Origin: a virus
Reading direction: 5' to 3' (one strand)
Length of the DNA stretch: 23,547 nt
IMG/VR virus record: IMGVR_UViG_3300027736_000256
Coordinates: 1-23,547 of that record
Numbering within the stretch: position 1 is the first letter of the stretch; the number at the start of each line of letters is the position of its first letter. The position numbers and the translations under genes are program-made. This document shows positions 17,101 to 22,928 of the stretch, one piece after another. A model generated the notes under the pieces. The model had not been told where the DNA came from. It did no database searches and saw nothing but the letters and a program-made list of their open reading frames with translations.

Positions 17101-18716
17101 GTTTGTTGTCCTGCATTACCTTGTAAATAAGTTCCGTTTGGAAAGTTTATTGCTCCACTTATATTCTGGTTTCCGTTAAATGTATTACTTCCAGTTGTTG
17201 CAAAACTACCTGTTTCAAATACACTACCCGTTTGAATATAGGGTTGTAATTCAGTTGCTATATTTTGGTATGTATCATATGTTAATATTCCACCACTTGT
17301 AAATGTTGCTACATACGACCCAGTTGTTTGTTGAATACCACCTAATGATACATCTATTTGGTCTGCGTAAAATGTTCCACTTTGATATATACTACCACTT
17401 GCAGTTATTTTCTCATCTGCTCTTATACTTATTTGCTTTTGATTTGCGTATGTAGTCACTAAAACATAAGTCTCATCATTACCTAAGAATAAATTACCAC
17501 CACTTGCAGTAATATGTGTATCAGTTGCTGCAGTATTGTATATTCCTAAAGTTCTAGCATCATTCAAATCAGGTTGTAAAGTTATACTACCTGTTCCTTT
17601 CATTGCATCTGTCACTATTAAAGAAGCACTTATGATTTGCTCACCAACAAATGTATTACTACCAGTTGTTGCATAACTTCCAGTTGCGTCTATTAAACTA
17701 TTTACCTTAGCATCATTACTTTGTGTATATTCGTTAAATGATGCAGTTGTTGTATAGTCCGTGCTACCACTCACATCAGGAATATTTACACTAAATTGTG
17801 TTGTATTACCTTTTGTGAATGTTAAGTTTCTACTACCTGTGTCAAAAGATGCAGTGTATAAAGCTAAACTTGCACTTGTGTCTAAATCAGTAATTGTTGT
17901 TCCTACACTACTAGAATATGAATTAAAGTTAATATTGTTTAATGATATAACCGAAGCTGATAAGTAAATACCTTGTCCTGGGTTATGTGAGGTTATGTTA
18001 ATACTACCACTATTATTGTCAATTGATATTGCAGAGTTTGCAAATTGTTCTATGATAATATCGTTTGCAGTAAAGTTTCTTAGTTGGACACCTTGTTGTG
18101 AGTCTAATAAAGTAATGTCATTTCCTGCATCTACAATTCTAAAACTACCTTCACCTATGTCAATAAAGTTTGTTCCACTAATATATAAGTCACCATTTAT
18201 GTGTTGGTCTCCTATAAAATTATTGCTACCTGTTGTTGCATAACTTCCAGTTTTAGCTATTAAACTATTTACCTTAGCGTCATTTGATGCAGTATAAGCA
18301 TTAAAAGAAGCTGAGTCCAATGCATTTACACTAACGATTGCAACACCTGCTGCAATGTATGCAGAGATTGCACTACCAGAAAAGTTCATTGATACTGCGT
18401 TTCCAACAGGCACACCCTCATCTAAAATTGGTAATGCTATTGAGGAGGTCACATTTGTTAATCTACTACCATCACCTATAAAGATAGATGCTGATACAAA
18501 AGACGATGCAGATATTGCTGTAAAGTTATTTGTTTGAGTAAATGTATTTGTTAAATCAGTTCTTGCAAACGACCCCGTATCATTACTATCTACTAATGTA
18601 TCTATGACATCTGTATTGTAATTTCTAAGTATTTCCGGCGTAATATAATTTGAGTTATTATCTGGAAACGATGCTTGGTTTTCTGCTTCTAATTGTGCTT
18701 TTGTAAGTATTGGCAT
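14166..18716 (-). CDS. Giant tail fibre with YadA-like head repeats, 1516 aa
   Basis: The N-terminal anchor reads MPILTKAQLEAENQASFPDN. Five widely spaced copies of the module xATTGSNxFxGxQxIxG occur near residues 159, 348, 504, 757 and 1058. Two arrays of YadA-head-like repeats (about 1097-1216 and 1272-1400; units such as NNTTGNQNVAIGIGALNNN) each end with a similar cap, NIILADGNGNLRARY and NIILSDGYGNIKAQY, so the module has been duplicated. The C-terminal 75 residues (GNPGTVTVSNSLVTANSIIM to VVGWFIINNS) match a C-terminal domain I know from marine phage fibres. YadA-like head repeats form trimeric beta-prisms. It is the second gene of the fibre operon and probably contacts the host surface. 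Confidence 0.85.
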   Translation of the reverse strand: MPILTKAQLEAENQASFPDNNSNYITPEILRNYNTDVIDTLVDSNDTGSFARTDLTNTFTQTNNFTAISASSFVSASIFIGDGSRLTNVTSSIALPILDEGVPVGNAVSMNFSGSAISAYIAAGVAIVSVNALDSASFNAYTASNDAKVNSLIAKTGSYATTGSNNFIGDQHINGDLYISGTNFIDIGEGSFRIVDAGNDITLLDSQQGVQLRNFTANDIIIEQFANSAISIDNNSGSINITSHNPGQGIYLSASVISLNNINFNSYSSSVGTTITDLDTSASLALYTASFDTGSRNLTFTKGNTTQFSVNIPDVSGSTDYTTTASFNEYTQSNDAKVNSLIDATGSYATTGSNTFVGEQIISASLIVTDAMKGTGSITLQPDLNDARTLGIYNTAATDTHITASGGNLFLGNDETYVLVTTYANQKQISIRADEKITASGSIYQSGTFYADQIDVSLGGIQQTTGSYVATFTSGGILTYDTYQNIATELQPYIQTGSVFETGSFATTGSNTFNGNQNISGAINFPNGTYLQGNAGQQTELNSPTRSLKISSGVNTTFAAGDTMRISGSSNIIFSSVRTIISGSLIQSSSNSITGLFGNVGTLIKNRVAIQGGDGVDAPTPRLRLEATDGRTQILGGTFQLIDSTAMTGSAASLGAQYQAYANPISGAASINMGVYTPDTFDTDIELYINTDINGTVFYDFDNVSAFDYIPFLSIAPNLGDNPAPVFTRGLDVTGSLYVSGNIYATNLTGSTIETGSFATTGSNQFNGDQTITGSLNVKTITTFDPAGTTPSDPNASTGTLLVFPYGEYASGNPNMDTIANSAGTGWVMSGPGITDGTVISAGYGNDGVEVNITSGNVVSGSSYIGTGPYYPYLVISGSAFSNQSFYSPQGFFVQNLDGTGLQYGGIAINNNGADPQNIFSTMAVGNGTPEGQLQFGVSSYTPMYPGEPVPTFYAGGYYDAGLGYGSTDTTFTFYSSSIQVWHPIQFKTPNAPIQVTGSINISNQLTTNLFTASLQNGYAWVGNSSGKNYQVATSSFGGGSTPAGTVSSSAQILNYGIFATTGSNAFFGNQSIKGNLTLSGSLTISGSTTFVSKNGGTSNVFLGGGALNNNTTGIGNTAIGQSALGSNTIGSNNFAFGTNALASNIDGNANFVAGADAGRFASGNSNVFIGPSSGQYASGSGNVFIGGSSGQYITGSGNTIIGAYTGTAGTPLNYNIILADGNGNLRARYNSGWEFPGISINGNTTITGSLIQSGAVSIQGDITFINKNGATDNVILGLNAMSNITGSVGSSIAIGDGAMRYASVTQQNVAIGKNALSVTSGSNNFALGSEAMANNTTGNQNVAIGIGALNNNTTGQLNVSIGNDSGFVNVSGSRNTYIGAGAGNNHYGSATVIIGGYSGGGQILNDNIILSDGYGNIKAQYSASGSAWLMKDTVNFTTGSNSQAGTATLDGGNPGTVTVSNSLVTANSIIMLTKQTLAHPNGYVAVSAKSAGSFTITSNHNGDTDVVGWFIINNS
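14517..14903 (-). repeat. YadA-head-like repeat array 2 in the giant fibre
   Basis: Residues about 1272-1400. Repeated NxAIGxxAM/L-type units (SSIAIGDGAM, NVAIGKNAL, NNFALGSEAM, NVAIGIGAL, NVSIGNDSG, NTYIGAGAG) are followed by the cap DNIILSDGYGNIKAQY. It is homologous in layout to array 1 but diverged. Confidence 0.75.
15069..15428 (-). repeat. YadA-head-like repeat array 1 in the giant fibre
   Basis: Residues about 1097-1216. Units include NTAIGQSALG, NNFAFGTNAL and NFVAGADAGR. A 16-residue (48 bp) near-identical tandem stretch, ASGxGNVFIGxSSGQY, spans about 15129-15233. The array ends in the cap NIILADGNGNLRARY. Confidence 0.75.
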
Positions 18717-18722
18717 ATTTTA

Positions 18723-19004
18723 TTATTGATATTGTATTCTAAATCCTGGACTAAATCCAAAACTAAACCCACCTGTTAATATTTGGAATGGTATAACTCC
18801 GTTGATTAAACCTATACCTTGTGATATTAAAGCACCACCACAGCAATCTCTGCCGTATCTGTCCTCATGTATACACAGACAACCTCTACGATTATTCTTT
18901 GGACTTGATAAACCCTGAGTAGGGCCTATGTATATACCACTTGCATTCTGTCTATTGACTGAATATCTAAGGTTTCCGTTCCTGCTATTGCTCCAAATTG
19001 CCAT
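18723..19004 (-). CDS. Cys-rich small protein, 93 aa, head of the fibre operon
   Basis: Starts MAIWSNSRNGNLRYSVNRQN. The middle has GCLCIHEDRYGRDCCGGALI with Cys at 42, 44, 54 and 55, followed by SQGIGLINGV and a hydrophobic Phe/Gly-rich C-terminus (FQILTGGFSFGFSPGFRIQY). CxC plus CC, together with the following ISQGIG, recalls short conserved proteins I have seen in Bacteroidetes phages, though I cannot name a family. No transmembrane segment is convincing. It is preceded by P2 (GTTAGATA ending 15 nt before the ATG) and followed 6 nt later by the giant fibre gene. The four Cys may bind metal or form disulfides; a small virion or fibre-assembly protein is plausible. Confidence 0.6.
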   Translation of the reverse strand: MAIWSNSRNGNLRYSVNRQNASGIYIGPTQGLSSPKNNRRGCLCIHEDRYGRDCCGGALISQGIGLINGVIPFQILTGGFSFGFSPGFRIQYQ

Positions 19005-19019
19005 TAAAGGTAAGTTTAA

Positions 19020-19046
19020 TATCTAACAACGGAAAAACCAAATGTT
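19020..19046 (-). promoter_or_regulatory. Phage late promoter element P2
   Basis: ACAACATTT is upstream and TTGTTAGATA downstream on the minus strand, with AAC-N16-GTTAGATA spacing. It is the closest match to P4, and both have a 15-nt gap to the ATG. It would drive the fibre operon. It lies just past the stop of the frameshift product. Confidence 0.8.
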
Positions 19047-19051
19047 GTGGG

Positions 19052-19821
19052 TTATCTTATAGATTTCATTGCTTCCTTATGCATTAAGTCATTCATAAAA
19101 GCTTTATCCGATTTATATGCCAATAATAATAAGCATTTCTCTAATGGTTGATTAACTACTATATCTATTTTTTCAATATCTCCATTCGCGAGTTCAACAA
19201 TTGTTGCATAACTTTTCCACTTCTTGCCAAAATTGGCTTGAGTTTTACTGGAATATCCGCCATCGCTATCGTAGAGTTCAGGGTATAATTCAGTAAGTCC
19301 ATTAACAAATTGACAAAAAAAAAGAGACAACCGAAATGCACATCCATACTTACCTCTAACCACTTAGTATCATCTATTACTCCATCATAAGGTTTAATAG
19401 TATAGGTTTGATTTTTCTTTTTAGTTTCTATTGGCCTGTATAGTATAGACATTATCTTTGGCCAATTCTTATCTATTGTAAGTGTTTCGTATTTAGTTAT
19501 GTCAGCGTATGCACCATAAGTCATTTGAGATAAGTTAGGTTCAAATCCATATTCAATATCTCCAATCTTAATAAACCTTTGTAATGGTAAATCTACTTTA
19601 GACATAAACCCATGCAACTTATTTTTTATTTTATTGTATGTGTCAATTGGTAATGCTTGTATCTCCTCTGCCGTTAAATTACATAAGTGGTTTAATACAA
19701 AGGCATCTTGTGCATCTACATCATCTTTATAGTTTTCCATATCTAAATGTAATGCAAGATATTGTTTTAAGGTTATATCTTTCCAGCTATCTGGTGTTGT
19801 TATTGTTATTGTCTTTTTCAT
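19052..19821 (-). CDS. Long -1 frameshift product, 256 aa (tail assembly chaperone-like)
   Basis: If the ribosome slips back one base in the T run at 19315-19323, the first 169 residues of the upstream frame join 87 residues of the -1 frame. The -1 frame has coding character: NFGKKWKSYATIVELANGDI and EKCLLLLAYKSDKAFMNDL, a pattern I associate with phage proteins near the tail genes. A long and a short form sharing an N-terminus is the lambda gpG/gpGT arrangement, which chaperones tape-measure and tube assembly. The function is inferred; no tape measure gene is in the window. Sequencing error in the T run is the main alternative. Confidence 0.6.
19165..19821 (-). CDS. Short 0-frame product, 218 aa (tail assembly chaperone-like)
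   Basis: Starts MKKTITITTPDSWKDITLKQ, then YLALHLDMENYKDDVDAQDA. It contains NWPKIMSILYRPIETKKKNQ, then TYTIKPYDG, DVHFGCLFFFVNLL, and continues in frame for about 50 residues after the T run to SRMEILKK. That tail keeps coding-like composition, so it is probably a genuine product rather than read-through noise. It starts 1 nt after the small coiled-coil gene, in the P1 transcript. See the frameshift entry for the longer form sharing residues 1-169. I infer the chaperone role from the two-product layout, not from a direct family match. Confidence 0.65.
   Translation of the reverse strand: MKKTITITTPDSWKDITLKQYLALHLDMENYKDDVDAQDAFVLNHLCNLTAEEIQALPIDTYNKIKNKLHGFMSKVDLPLQRFIKIGDIEYGFEPNLSQMTYGAYADITKYETLTIDKNWPKIMSILYRPIETKKKNQTYTIKPYDGVIDDTKWLEVSMDVHFGCLFFFVNLLMDLLNYTLNSTIAMADIPVKLKPILARSGKVMQQLLNSRMEILKK
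19315..19323 (-). other. Probable programmed -1 frameshift site (T9 run)
   Basis: The coding strand reads CTC TTT TTT TTT GTC in frame 0. The last seven Ts are a T TTT TTT heptamer in the right register: both tRNAs can slip back onto identical TTT codons. After slipping, TGT CAA TTT opens an 87-codon frame. I found no convincing downstream pseudoknot. Confidence 0.65.
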
Positions 19822-19822
19822 A

Positions 19823-20032
19823 TTAGTTGTTGTGGTTATCGTTATTGTATGGTTTCATAAATATCATTATCTGTGCTCTCAATGCTTTAACCTTTGCTTC
19901 CTCATTTAATAGTTTAGCATTCATTGCAATTAAGTTAGCATTCTGTGTTTCGTTTATGTTTAGTAATTCTCTAATTAAACTTGCCATTTGTTCTATCTGT
20001 TCCTCTGTGTATTTAGTATTCATAATAGTCAT
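19823..20032 (-). CDS. Small coiled-coil protein, 69 aa
   Basis: Almost entirely helical with Ala, Leu, Asn and Glu: EEQIEQMASLIRELLNINET, then NANLIAMNAKLLNEEAKVKA, then a short hydrophobic/basic end. Heptad-like spacing of Leu and Ile suggests a coiled coil. It overlaps the zinc-ribbon gene by 20 bp if the first Met is used, or 11 bp if M4 is. It sits between the zinc-ribbon protein and the frameshift gene. Short coiled-coil proteins near terminase or tail genes are common, with unknown roles. Confidence 0.55.
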   Translation of the reverse strand: MTIMNTKYTEEQIEQMASLIRELLNINETQNANLIAMNAKLLNEEAKVKALRAQIMIFMKPYNNDNHNN

Positions 20033-20474
20033 GTGTATTTGGGTAATCCTTTGTAATTGTTTTTTTACTCTTTATCTTTTTAGCTTCTGCTGTTTCTTTA
20101 TCTCTCCTGTCATTTATCCATTTCATTAAAACTGCATCATTCATTATCTCATCTAACTTAGTCTTATAGTATTCTTGCCACTCCTGTCTTTCTTTCATCT
20201 TATGTAGTTTTGACCTTAGAGGATAAAATCTTGTATGGTAATCATGGTTAGGGCCTTGATATGGATATGATTGTTTCTTTTCATAGGTAGTTCTTTTCCT
20301 TTGTTCAATTACCTTTTGCTTTGTATTCAAACATGCATTACAACTATACCTTGGTTTCATTGTGTGAAATGATATACCACATTCTTTACATTCTCTTTGC
20401 TCACCATCTTTATGATTAAACTTTACATTCCATAATCCCATATAACTTATTATTTTATATAATACTGATAACAT
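20013..20474 (-). CDS. Zinc-ribbon protein downstream of terminase, 153 aa
   Basis: Cys at 29, 32, 45 and 48 form CxxC-x12-CxxC (CKECGISFHTMKPRYSCNAC), a zinc ribbon. The rest is highly charged and Lys/Glu-rich (VIEQRKRTTYEKKQ, then HKMKERQEWQEYYKTKLDEI), with KKIKSKKTITKDYPNTH near the end. The first Met overlaps terL by 20 bp; M12 (MGLWNVKFNH) would start 13 nt after the terL stop and is a credible alternative. A basic zinc-ribbon protein suggests nucleic-acid binding, perhaps packaging or regulation. No family name is justified. Confidence 0.6.
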   Translation of the reverse strand: MLSVLYKIISYMGLWNVKFNHKDGEQRECKECGISFHTMKPRYSCNACLNTKQKVIEQRKRTTYEKKQSYPYQGPNHDYHTRFYPLRSKLHKMKERQEWQEYYKTKLDEIMNDAVLMKWINDRRDKETAEAKKIKSKKTITKDYPNTHDYYEY

Positions 20475-21636
20475 ACTTACCTGCGTTTAGTTTCTTTGCA
20501 TTCAATCTTTCCATTACACCATATCTTAAAGCATCTAATAGGTGATTGTTTGCGTCAATAGGTATGTTTGTCACGCTACCATTGCCATCGTCTATCCATT
20601 CGTAGGAGTATAATTCCTCAATCAAGTTAGTATTATTTTTTGGAATTACCAAATTAAATTGCTTAACTAAATCTATGCCCCATTGTATGCTATCTTTACC
20701 TTTCTTTACACCTCTTGCTAATGGAAACCCTCCTCTCTTTATCTCGTCTATCAGTCTTGGTTCTGCACTATCTACTACTATGATATCTTTACTATCTACA
20801 TTACCTCTAAGCAATTCTAATATCTCAGCAGTAATTAAACCCTTTTGATATATGTGTTCATTTACTATTAAACTATTACCTGCTTTCCATATACTAACTA
20901 ATGCAGTCGGGTCACTTACATATCCTATATCCATACCGAAACAAATAAAATCAGCTGTGTCCATGTCAAAACTATCTACAATCTCAAACTCATATATTTG
21001 TTTCTCATTGACTGCAAACTGGCCTAAACCATATGTCATCCAAAATCTCGGGTTGGTTTCTCTATACTTTTCAATAAATCTAACCTGCTCTATTGGTAAG
21101 TAAGGGTTTGACTTGTAAGTTGTAATAAAGGTTGCACAATCGTCTCCTGTTTGCACCTGTGATATAATCCAATGCTTAGGACTAAAACTGGGATTGAAAC
21201 TAAGTATGATTGTCCCTGTTGTTCTAATTGCTAGTTGTAAGTATTGGTCATAACTAAGTTCATTTGCTTCATCTATCCATAATACATTTCTCCTTAAACC
21301 TTTTAGCTTCTCTGCATTATCTGTTGAGAAAAACTCTATCTGACTATCGTTCTCAAATGTAAAAACCTTTTCAGTTGCCATCCATCTTTCCTCATCCCAT
21401 AAACCCATTTCATTCATTATATCCTTAAAGTCTCTTAAAGCAGAGGTTCTAAGTGCAGGGAAAGTCTTTCTTACTACTGATATCAATAACTTTTCCGATA
21501 ATGCTTTAACGATAAGGTATTGTAGTAATGCAAATGACTTACCACTTCTTGCACTACCTTGGTGTAGTTGTATTTTCTTTTGACAATCCCAAGCATTCTG
21601 AAAGGTAATGGTTGTGTTAATTTTCAACTCGCTCAT
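20455..21636 (-). CDS. terL: Terminase large subunit, 393 aa
   Basis: The packaging motor ATPase and headful nuclease. Walker A is GSARSGKS (27-34). Walker B is VLWIDEAN (118-125), with D122 and E123. The coupling motif SFNPS follows at 146-150. The RNase H-like nuclease has GMDIGY (D236), IVVDSAEPRLIDE (D289) and IDANNHLLDALRYG (D368 likely). The order and length fit PBSX/Terminase_3-type TerL. It overlaps the terS gene by 20 bp and the zinc-ribbon gene by 20 bp, so it is in the P1 transcript. The portal lies about 14 kb away rather than adjacent. Confidence 0.95.
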   Translation of the reverse strand: MSELKINTTITFQNAWDCQKKIQLHQGSARSGKSFALLQYLIVKALSEKLLISVVRKTFPALRTSALRDFKDIMNEMGLWDEERWMATEKVFTFENDSQIEFFSTDNAEKLKGLRRNVLWIDEANELSYDQYLQLAIRTTGTIILSFNPSFSPKHWIISQVQTGDDCATFITTYKSNPYLPIEQVRFIEKYRETNPRFWMTYGLGQFAVNEKQIYEFEIVDSFDMDTADFICFGMDIGYVSDPTALVSIWKAGNSLIVNEHIYQKGLITAEILELLRGNVDSKDIIVVDSAEPRLIDEIKRGGFPLARGVKKGKDSIQWGIDLVKQFNLVIPKNNTNLIEELYSYEWIDDGNGSVTNIPIDANNHLLDALRYGVMERLNAKKLNAGKYVISII

Positions 21637-21931
21637 CTGTGCCTTTAATTATATTGACTGATATTGAATGTATCTTTGCATTTATATCCATTGTCCCACT
21701 TACATCTAAACTCCTTAGCTTCGGCATTGAGTATTCCATTAGTTTCATTGCAAGTTCCATTGCTTTAACGGGGTCAGTCTTTTTTATCTCAGCTAAGTCC
21801 GTTTGTATTGTGTCTAATGTATTATTTACTGCACGAGCAATATTCAACCTCATCATTTCAGTTGTGCGGTTTAGTGCTCCCTTTGGTCTCCCATTTGCAT
21901 TTATTCTTGTATCTCCTTTAACGAAAGGCAT
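21617..21931 (-). CDS. terS: Terminase small subunit candidate, 104 aa
   Basis: Starts MPFVKGDTRINANGRPKGAL, then NRTTEMMRLNIARAVNNTLD. A basic GRPKG segment followed by a helix with NRTT is common in small terminase proteins, which recognise packaging DNA and regulate TerL. The rest is helical (DPVKAMELAMKLMEYSMPKL). It immediately precedes terL with a 20-bp overlap, the usual position. It is the first gene after promoter element P1, 25 nt from the GTTAGATA box. Low sequence conservation in terS means this rests on context plus the N-terminal motif. Confidence 0.75.
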   Translation of the reverse strand: MPFVKGDTRINANGRPKGALNRTTEMMRLNIARAVNNTLDTIQTDLAEIKKTDPVKAMELAMKLMEYSMPKLRSLDVSGTMDINAKIHSISVNIIKGTDERVEN

Positions 21932-21956
21932 ATTGTATCTTATTATATTTTACTAT

Positions 21957-21983
21957 TATCTAACACCACTAATTTATTTTGTT
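21957..21983 (-). promoter_or_regulatory. Phage late promoter element P1
   Basis: On the minus strand AAC lies at 21983-21981 and GTTAGATA at 21964-21957, 16 nt apart. The AAC box overlaps the TAA stop of the 56-residue ORF. The GTTAGATA box ends 25 nt before the terS ATG. Confidence 0.75.
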
Positions 21984-22152
21984 ATAGTAGCCGTTCATAC
22001 CCATACATCTTTACCATATTACCTTCACTATCTGCTATTATCATTACTCCTCCCATCTTATTACCTTTTAGTATAATCTGTTTATCTTTTATCCATGTCC
22101 AATTAAAGTTGAAATATGCATAATTGTAATCTATGTGGTGGTAGTTAGTCAT
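21982..22152 (-). CDS. Small ORF, 56 aa, overlapping the sigma gene and P1
   Basis: I translated this by hand: MTNYHHIDYNYAYFNFNWTW, then IKDKQIILKGNKMGGVMIIA, then DSEGNMVKMYGYERLL. It starts 8 bp inside the end of the sigma gene and fills an otherwise unexplained gap. The N-terminus is aromatic; the C-terminal half alternates hydrophobic residues as in a small beta sheet (MGGVMIIADSEGNMVKMYGY). It has no motif I can name. The overlap and the absence of other genes support translation. Confidence 0.5.
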   Translation of the reverse strand: MTNYHHIDYNYAYFNFNWTWIKDKQIILKGNKMGGVMIIADSEGNMVKMYGYERLL

Positions 22153-22708
22153 GGAATGGATTGTCTAATATGTCCTTCATATGTGACCTCATTTTTCGGA
22201 TATGTATGAAAGTAGTGCTTTTAGAAATGCCGATACTATCTGCCACTTCATTAAGGGTTTTGTCCGAATACCAATAGTCCTCATATATCATTGCAGATGC
22301 AAATTGCTTAGTCTTTTTTAGATTTTGTAATTCATTTCTAACATCGTCATAAGCTTTCATTACATCTATGTCCTTCTGCGTATCATATTCTTGCAATGGT
22401 TCGTCGTTCTCTACAAACCCTATATACTTAGTCCTATTTAATTTGGTGGTCTTATTTAACCATCTATGCTTCAGGAATGACATAGCATACATTTTATTAT
22501 AACTGTCAGCAAAGAATATCTTAGGATTACACTTCTCGTGTAAGTAAATGTAAAGTTCTTGCACCAAGTCTTCACTCTCCTCTTTTGATTTACATATGTT
22601 ATAGGCAACTTGCAACAACCATGTATTGCAAGTCCTATAAAATTGGTCTAGTCTAATAGCACATTCTGTTTGCATGCTACTTGTGACTTCGTTATACATT
22701 AGTTTCAA
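22145..22708 (-). CDS. ECF-like sigma factor, 187 aa
   Basis: Two blocks fit a two-domain sigma-70 family protein. Residues 29-58 (WLLQVAYNICKSKEESEDLV then QELYIYLHE) match region 2, where the AEDLVQE signature contacts core RNA polymerase and the -10 element. Residues 65-90 (FADSYNKMYAMSFLKHRWLN) continue region 2. Residues 149-180 (DKTLNEVADSIGISKSTTFI then HIRKMRSHMKDIL) form the region 4 helix-turn-helix that reads the -35 element. There is no region 1.1 or 3, as in ECF sigmas. It sits just upstream of P1. M1 overlaps the previous gene by 17 bp; M4 (start at 22699) is possible. I infer that it drives P1-P6. Confidence 0.75.
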   Translation of the reverse strand: MKLMYNEVTSSMQTECAIRLDQFYRTCNTWLLQVAYNICKSKEESEDLVQELYIYLHEKCNPKIFFADSYNKMYAMSFLKHRWLNKTTKLNRTKYIGFVENDEPLQEYDTQKDIDVMKAYDDVRNELQNLKKTKQFASAMIYEDYWYSDKTLNEVADSIGISKSTTFIHIRKMRSHMKDILDNPFHD

Positions 22709-22928
22709 CTTTTTTAATAAAGTCTCTTATCGTATTCATTGCTAATCCCCAATACTTTGCTGCACTACCACACATGCAAGGTTGGTTTGATTTGTCACCT
22801 GATAACAACTTAAAGTTATTCCATACATAAGATGCTTTATCCTCTGGTATGTAATCTTTAATACCTTGTGCAAATACCTTTAGTTCATTATATCCTTCCT
22901 CTGTGTATGGGTGATATTTACTATCCAT
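22692..22928 (-). CDS. Small conserved-looking phage protein, 78 aa
   Basis: Starts MDSKYHPYTEEGYNELKVFA. Its core is PCMCGSAAKYWGLAMNTIRD, a CxCGSxxKYW motif I have seen in small phage proteins without a known function. The C-terminus is helical (MNTIRDFIKKVETNV). The start codon shares a base with the TAA of the upstream gene (TAATG, 1-bp overlap), so translation is coupled. It lies in the operon that leads to the sigma gene. Metal binding by CxC is possible but not demonstrated. Confidence 0.6.
   Translation of the reverse strand: MDSKYHPYTEEGYNELKVFAQGIKDYIPEDKASYVWNNFKLLSGDKSNQPCMCGSAAKYWGLAMNTIRDFIKKVETNV

Noticed and set aside
21074-21083. GTTAGATTT inside terL as a seventh promoter copy
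   Set aside because: It differs at the last box positions, lacks AAC 16 nt upstream and is in the middle of the terminase gene.
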